This document shows positions 7,495-11,089 of a DNA stretch of 11,089 nt, in pieces (positions within the stretch are counted from its first letter, which is position 1; each line of letters opens with the position of its first letter). The notes under the pieces are model-generated. The model worked only from the letters and a program-made list of their open reading frames with translations, had not been told where the DNA came from and did not search any database. Position numbers and translations under genes: made by a program. This stretch comes from Planctomycetota bacterium (GTDB taxonomy: Bacteria; Planctomycetota; Planctomycetia; Planctomycetales; Planctomycetaceae). The stretch spans positions 1 to 11,089 of the forward strand of contig JAADHY010000407.1 of the NCBI GenBank assembly GCA_013151585.1, given 5' to 3'.

Positions 7495-8715
7495 ATGGAA
7501 ATCATTCTCGGCGTAGTCATGTTCACCGGCGTCGTGTTGGCGCTGGTGGTTCTGATCCTGATTGCGAAGTCGCAGTTGGTCGCCAGCGGCGACGTCAACA
7601 TCGTGATCAACGACCAGAAAACGCTGACGGTTCCAGCGGGCGGGAAGCTGCTCACGGTGCTGGCGTCGAGCGAGATTTTTATCCCTTCGGCTTGCGGAGG
7701 CGGCGGCACGTGCGGTCAGTGTAAAGTCACCGTGTTGGAAGGAGCGGGCGATATTCTTCCCACCGAGCGGACGCACATCACGAACCGGGAGGCGAAAATG
7801 GGCGTCCGGTTGGCCTGTCAAGTCGCTGTGAAGCAAGATTTAAAAATCGAGGTCCCGCCGGAGGTCTTCGAAAGCAAGAAGTGGGTCACCACGGTTCGTT
7901 CAAACCGGAACGTTGCCACGTTCATTAAGGAACTGATTCTGGAACTGCCGGAGGGCGAAGAAGTCGACTTTAAGCCCGGCGGCTACATTCAGATCGAGGC
8001 ACCGCCGCACCACGTCCGCTTCCGTGATTTCGATATCGACGAGGAATACCGCGAAGATTGGGATAAGTACAACCTCTGGGAACTGGAGTCCCATGTCGAA
8101 GAGCCGGTGGTACGTGCCTATTCGATGGCAAACTACCCCGGTGAGAAGGGCATCATCATGCTCAACGTGCGCATTGCGACCCCGCCCCCGCGCGCTCCCA
8201 AAGGGACTCCCCCGGGAAAGATGTCCTCGTACATCTTCAGTTTGAAACCGGGAGACAAGGTCACTGTTTCGGGGCCTTACGGCGAGTTCTTCATCCGCGA
8301 CACGGACGCCGAAATGGTCTACATTGGCGGCGGAGCCGGAATGGCGCCCCTGCGATCCCACATCTTCGAACTTTTCAAACGCCGGAAAACCAAACGCAAA
8401 GTGTCTTACTGGTATGGAGCCCGCAGCTTGCGCGAGATGTTCTACCAGGAGCAGTTCGAAGAGTTGGCGCGCGAGTTCCCGAACTTCTCCTGGCACGTGG
8501 CGCTGTCGGAACCCCTGCCTGAGGACAATTGGGACGGCCCGGTCGGTTTCATCCATCAGGTGCTCTACGACTATTACCTGAAGGACCATCCGGCTCCGGA
8601 AGATTGCGAGTACTATATCTGCGGTCCGCCGCTGATGCTGCAGGCGGTCCTCCGAATGCTCGACGGCCTTGGAGTGGAACCCGACAACATTCTCTACGAC
8701 GACTTCGGCGGCTAG
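7495..8715 (+). CDS. nqrF: Na+-translocating NADH:quinone reductase subunit F (NADH-oxidising, FAD and 2Fe-2S)
   Basis: A 406-residue entry subunit: it takes hydride from NADH onto FAD and passes electrons to a 2Fe-2S centre. One N-terminal membrane helix (about residues 3-24) anchors a cytoplasmic ferredoxin domain with Cys67, Cys73, Cys76 and Cys108 (SACGGGGTCGQC, then LACQV). The reductase domain follows: the FAD-binding RAYS motif at 207-210, the NADH-binding GGGAGMAPLR at 278-287, YWYGARS, and CGPP with Cys376. The C-terminus DDFGG is typical. All key residues seem intact and the length is normal. GGAA (7487-7490) is a short ribosome site close to the ATG; GAAGGTGA (7472-7479) is stronger but rather distant. 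Its 155-nt separation from nqrE is unusual. The accessory genes apbE and nqrM are not in the window. Confidence 0.97.
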   Translation: MEIILGVVMFTGVVLALVVLILIAKSQLVASGDVNIVINDQKTLTVPAGGKLLTVLASSEIFIPSACGGGGTCGQCKVTVLEGAGDILPTERTHITNREAKMGVRLACQVAVKQDLKIEVPPEVFESKKWVTTVRSNRNVATFIKELILELPEGEEVDFKPGGYIQIEAPPHHVRFRDFDIDEEYREDWDKYNLWELESHVEEPVVRAYSMANYPGEKGIIMLNVRIATPPPRAPKGTPPGKMSSYIFSLKPGDKVTVSGPYGEFFIRDTDAEMVYIGGGAGMAPLRSHIFELFKRRKTKRKVSYWYGARSLREMFYQEQFEELAREFPNFSWHVALSEPLPEDNWDGPVGFIHQVLYDYYLKDHPAPEDCEYYICGPPLMLQAVLRMLDGLGVEPDNILYDDFGG

Positions 8716-8743
8716 GTCCGCGTCACCCGCCTAGCGGGATTCA

Positions 8744-8762
8744 CCCGTGCCGGTCGCACGGG
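8744..8762 (+). terminator. Hairpin after nqrF, candidate terminator
   Basis: CCCGTGC (8744-8750) and GCACGGG (8756-8762) form a perfect 7-bp stem with a CGGTC loop, 28 nt after the nqrF stop. A smaller stem, CCCGC CTA GCGGG (8726-8738), precedes it. The position fits the end of the nqr transcript, but what follows is A-rich (8773-8779) rather than T-rich, so it is not a standard rho-independent terminator in this direction. Confidence 0.35.
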
Positions 8763-8781
8763 GGAACCGTGGGAAAAAACG

Positions 8782-8797
8782 GGGGCAGACTGTCCCC
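8782..8797. repeat. Short imperfect G/C inverted repeat (GGGGCAGACTGTCCCC)
   Basis: GGGG and CCCC flank a centre that can also pair as CA/TG with one bulged T. It follows an A-run and sits ten bases before the foldback element. From memory, GGGGACAGTCCCC-like motifs recur between genes in planctomycete genomes, and this may be a decayed copy; that cannot be tested here. It could act with the hairpin at 8744-8762 as the end of the nqr transcript. Confidence 0.3.
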
Positions 8798-8806
8798 GCT
8801 TGGCTT

Positions 8807-8939
8807 CTAGTGCTTTGTCACGGCAGAAAGTTAGGATTGCGTTGCATTGTGGTGCGGCCGCCCCGGCCGCCGGTTGCAGGCGAGACGCCTGCACCACAAC
8901 CCCGCGCGATCCCACTTTTTCGTTTTGACAAAGCACTAG
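8807..8939. mobile_element. 133-bp symmetric foldback element with 14-bp perfect terminal inverted repeats (MITE-like)
   Basis: CTAGTGCTTTGTCA (8807-8820) is the exact reverse complement of TGACAAAGCACTAG (8926-8939). The two 49-nt arms (8807-8855 and 8891-8939) align inversely without gaps at 36 of 49 positions: the 14-bp ends, a looser 26-nt middle, and a perfect 9-bp inner pair TTGTGGTGC / GCACCACAA. The 35-nt centre can hold two hairpins, GCGGCC/GGCCGC (8854-8870, which competes with the inner pair for two bases) and TGCAGGCG AGA CGCCTGCA (8875-8893). The whole folds like a cruciform. No transposase is encoded. The terminal CTAG is palindromic, so it could instead be a 4-bp target duplication outside 10-bp repeats TGCTTTGTCA, or a CTAG target with TA duplication. 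It lies between convergent operons, where it might also act as a bidirectional transcript end. Confidence 0.65.
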
Positions 8940-9050
8940 CTGTTTTCCCGCCTCGACGACCACCCAGAGGGGCGGGGGCCGAAAGAGCGACGCAAACCGG
9001 ATCGGGGCTGTGCGCAGAGTCAGTCTGACCGGTCGGTCGTGTCTCGCGCC

Positions 9051-9686
9051 TCAAGCGGCTTCGGCGCGGTCAGATTCAGGTTTCGGCCCGGTCACATTTG
9101 TGAGTCCCGCAGCCTGCAGGATTGCCTCCACCTCATTTTGCGGTCTGTCGGTGAAGTGAGCGATTTCTTTGGGGCTGAAACCTGCCTGGGCCATGTGAAC
9201 GATGAACAACCGATAGGCCTCACGCTCCGTGCGATTGGGGTCTCTGGAGCTGAGGGCTCCGTCGCGTTGGCCGCGGGGCGGTGTACTGGAACGTTTGCTC
9301 GCGCCTTCGGCAGAAAGCACAATCTCCGGCCCAGGATGCATCCGAAGCGGAGCTGGACGACCGGCGGTCTGATCGGTTTCCAGGAGATTCCGCAGCCGCT
9401 GGATCCGGTCGTCGGCGTCACGGATCAGTTGTTCCAACAAGGCAATGCGTGTCGACACGGCTGCCTCGCATTCGCGAGTGACCTCGTGTAATCGAATCTC
9501 GGCTTTGCAGGCGGCCGCCACCGCGGAGTCCTCCCGCTGGCGAAGTGTTTCCCGAACGTCTCCCAACACGTCCTGTTTCTGGACGCGGCGACTGAGGCCA
9601 ATGCTTCGTCTCAGCACCAGCGCGACCGCCAGAATCCCCAGGCCCAGCAGAAATGTGCTTAGCCCACTCATTTCGGCCAACATCAT
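9051..9686 (-). CDS. Uncharacterised membrane-anchored coiled-coil protein with C-terminal helix-turn-helix-like segment
   Basis: I do not recognise a named family for this 211-residue protein. Residues about 8-26 form one hydrophobic helix (LSTFLLGLGILAVALVL), followed by basic residues RRSIGLSRR, so the rest is probably cytoplasmic. Residues about 35-105 are charged and heptad-like, suggesting a coiled coil. Residues 106-152 are a Pro/Ser/Gly-rich, probably disordered linker. Residues about 153-195 read EREAYRLFIVHMAQAGFSPKEIAHFTDRP and on to NEVEAILQAAGL (given in pieces), the pattern of a helix-turn-helix where G-x-S-x-x-EIA forms the turn. The start has two tandem ATGs; AAAGGAG (9700-9694 on the minus strand) lies seven bases before the first, which supports 9686. 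It begins 39 nt after larC ends, so the two probably share a transcript. The layout recalls small membrane coiled-coil proteins with a terminal DNA-binding-like domain, but its role is unknown. Confidence 0.82.
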   Translation of the reverse strand: MMLAEMSGLSTFLLGLGILAVALVLRRSIGLSRRVQKQDVLGDVRETLRQREDSAVAAACKAEIRLHEVTRECEAAVSTRIALLEQLIRDADDRIQRLRNLLETDQTAGRPAPLRMHPGPEIVLSAEGASKRSSTPPRGQRDGALSSRDPNRTEREAYRLFIVHMAQAGFSPKEIAHFTDRPQNEVEAILQAAGLTNVTGPKPESDRAEAA

Positions 9687-9725
9687 TTCGACACTCCTTT
9701 GTCGCGTCCGCTACGTGCTGTTCGA

Positions 9726-10961
9726 TCACTCGGACGTCAAGTCCGCTTCCGTGTCTTGTTTCTGGGCGGAGCCAGCCGACACCCGCTGCGGGTCAAAGGC
9801 TTCCTGAGCCGCCCGGTAAACATCTCGGAAAGGCACGCCCTTCCGCCGAGCGACTTCAGCACACGATTCGAATTCCGGAGCGAAGTCGACCGTGCCGTCC
9901 GCTCGCCACGCCAACTTGCCCCAGACCGAGCCCCAAGACGTCTCGACCTGGTGCACGTCCCGTCGCCGCTTCGATCGCTCAGCCCGATGACGGCGGATTC
10001 CAAGAGTCCCCGTCTCGTCGAACAAAATCCTTTCAAGACCCGGCGCGTCCGCAGGCCAAGCCAGCACGGTTAAAACGACGCCCGGCCGGTCCTTTTTCAT
10101 TTGGACGGGAACCGTGAACACATCCAGCGCACCGGCTTCCAGGAGCCGCTGTTTGGTGTAGCCGATCACTTCCGCAGAGACGTCGTCCAGATTGGTCTCC
10201 AAGACGTCAATCTGATCCGCTTTTTCTCCGCCGGCCGTCTCCATCCGAGTGCCGATAAACAGCCGCAGCAAATTGGCGCGATCCGGCAGATCGCGGCTGC
10301 CTGCTCCGTAACCGATCGCTTCGATCGTCATGGCCGGCAGCGGACCGAATTCATCGACCAAGGTGGCCAGAAAAGCGGCGCCGGTCGGGGTCGTTAGCTC
10401 GGCCTCGATCGGTACGTCCGCCAACGGAATTCCCTTGAGCAGCTCCGCCGTGCCGGGCGCCGGCACTGGGCACACGCCGTGTGCGATGTGGACCTGGCCA
10501 CGGCCGGTGGGCACCGGGCTGGCGACGATGCGATCCGCTTGCAACAGGTCGACACCGATGGCCACTCCGACGATGTCTACGATCGAGTCGACCGCTCCGA
10601 CTTCGTGGAAATGCACGTCTTGGACTGGTTTACCGTGAACCTTTGCTTCGGCTTCAGCAATGGCCCGAAAGACTCTCCGGGCCAGTGACCGCTGGCTATC
10701 GGTGAGCGCAGAAGCTTGCTCGACGAGCTCGAGAATGTCGCTCAAATGCCGGTGCGCGTGCTGCTCCGGATGCTCGACACGCACCGCCGTCGCTCGGAAG
10801 CCTTTTTTCGAGACCGTCTCGGTAATCAACTGTACCCCAGGCAATTTCAGGGAAGCGATGCCGCGCCGGATCGCTTCCACGTCGACACCAGCGTCGATCA
10901 GAGCGGCGAGCATCATGTCACCGCTGATACCAGTGGAACAATCGAGATAGGCGATTCGCAC
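9726..10961 (-). CDS. larC: Nickel-pincer cofactor biosynthesis protein LarC (nickel insertion)
   Basis: A 411-residue LarC (formerly DUF111) protein. The family is a CTP-dependent cyclometallase that inserts nickel into pyridinium-3,5-bisthiocarboxylate mononucleotide, the last step in making the cofactor of LarA-type racemases. Motifs in order: DCSTGISGDM (7-16), a His-rich HAHRH (68-72), HFHEVGAVDSIVDIVG (117-132), PVPTGRG (149-155), ETNLDDVSAEVIGY (255-268), MKKDRPG (288-294), FDETGTLGIR (314-323) and PEFESC (362-367). Both halves, known as LarC1 and LarC2 in Lactobacillus where a frameshift joins them, are in one continuous frame here. The start codon is GTG (10961-10959) giving MRIAYLDCSTG; no strong Shine-Dalgarno sequence is visible. 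The last 20 or so residues are a non-conserved polar tail. larA, larB and larE are absent from the window. Confidence 0.95.
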   Translation of the reverse strand: MRIAYLDCSTGISGDMMLAALIDAGVDVEAIRRGIASLKLPGVQLITETVSKKGFRATAVRVEHPEQHAHRHLSDILELVEQASALTDSQRSLARRVFRAIAEAEAKVHGKPVQDVHFHEVGAVDSIVDIVGVAIGVDLLQADRIVASPVPTGRGQVHIAHGVCPVPAPGTAELLKGIPLADVPIEAELTTPTGAAFLATLVDEFGPLPAMTIEAIGYGAGSRDLPDRANLLRLFIGTRMETAGGEKADQIDVLETNLDDVSAEVIGYTKQRLLEAGALDVFTVPVQMKKDRPGVVLTVLAWPADAPGLERILFDETGTLGIRRHRAERSKRRRDVHQVETSWGSVWGKLAWRADGTVDFAPEFESCAEVARRKGVPFRDVYRAAQEAFDPQRVSAGSAQKQDTEADLTSE

Positions 10962-11022
10962 AGGTTGAGTCGTCCGTCGGTTGGAGAATCCGGGGGGGTT
11001 GGGTGGAGCACTCTATCCGAAT

Positions 11023-11082
11023 CGGAGCGGCCGAAGGCCGGACAGCCGCTGCGCGCCGGATTTTACTCCGGCCACCGCTCCG
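11023..11082. repeat. Nested inverted repeats upstream of larC
   Basis: CGGAGCGG (11023-11030) pairs perfectly with CCGCTCCG (11075-11082) around two inner hairpins: CGGCC GAA GGCCG (11028-11040, sharing bases with the outer stem) and GCCGGA TTTTAC TCCGGC (11055-11072). A competing AGCGG/CCGCT pair (11026-11030 with 11046-11050) also exists. The region ends about 60 nt before the larC start and runs to the window edge. Its architecture, an outer stem around GC-rich hairpins, parallels the element at 8807-8939, although the sequences differ. It may be a second dispersed foldback repeat or a regulatory structure for larC. The remainder of 10962-11089 shows no clear promoter. Confidence 0.45.
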
Positions 11083-11089
11083 GACCAAG

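Noticed and set aside
2715..8715. Rnf complex instead of Na+-NQR
   Set aside because: NqrD/E are shared in kind with Rnf, but NqrA with its SKYEYGPILR end and NqrF with ferredoxin plus FAD/NADH reductase domains, in the order A to F, are specific to Na+-NQR.
8947..8976. Hairpin CCCGCCTC / GAGGGGCGGG as terminator of the minus-strand larC transcript
   Set aside because: The stem contains a two-base bulge and in the minus-strand direction is followed by A residues rather than T residues, so terminator function is not supported.
8747..9028. Plus-strand small frame through the foldback region
   Set aside because: Its codons come from the inverted repeats and hairpins; no family pattern is seen.

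Overview
The window looks like chromosomal DNA from a GC-rich, Gram-negative-type bacterium with a sodium-based respiratory chain. Gene content, the GC-rich hairpins and the foldback repeats between genes suggest a planctomycete (Pirellulales-like). That placement is an inference from general familiarity: no rRNA or other phylogenetic marker lies in the window.

Layout. Bases 2-742 (+) are the 3' end of a dihydrolipoamide acyltransferase (E2) gene, most like the pyruvate dehydrogenase type. After a 212-bp gap with a strong hairpin comes a complete dihydrolipoyl dehydrogenase (E3) gene (955-2379, +). A 335-bp non-coding stretch leads into a complete six-gene Na+-translocating NADH:quinone oxidoreductase operon, nqrABCDEF (2715-8715, +). 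nqrA to nqrE are tightly packed, with two overlaps, but nqrF is separated from nqrE by 155 nt that can form a long stem-loop. A second non-coding stretch (8716-9050) separates this operon from a convergent minus-strand pair. It holds GC-rich hairpins and a 133-bp symmetric foldback element (8807-8939) that looks like a non-autonomous insertion. The minus-strand pair is larC (nickel-pincer cofactor nickel-insertion protein, 10961-9726) followed 39 nt later by an unrecognised membrane-anchored coiled-coil protein with a C-terminal helix-turn-helix-like segment (9686-9051). The window ends upstream of larC in a nested inverted-repeat region.

How the genes work together. E2 and E3 belong to a 2-oxoacid dehydrogenase complex that makes acyl-CoA and NADH. 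Na+-NQR oxidises NADH, reduces quinone and exports Na+. The left three quarters of the window is therefore an NADH-producing and NADH-consuming module. larC is functionally separate: it completes the nickel-pincer nucleotide cofactor of LarA-type racemases/epimerases, and its partners larA, larB and larE are not in view.

I see no tRNA, rRNA, CRISPR array, transposase gene or obvious new defence system. The most unusual items are the foldback element, an Arg in the NqrB flavin-attachment motif (SRAT instead of SGAT), the structured nqrE-nqrF spacer, and the uncharacterised gene downstream of larC.
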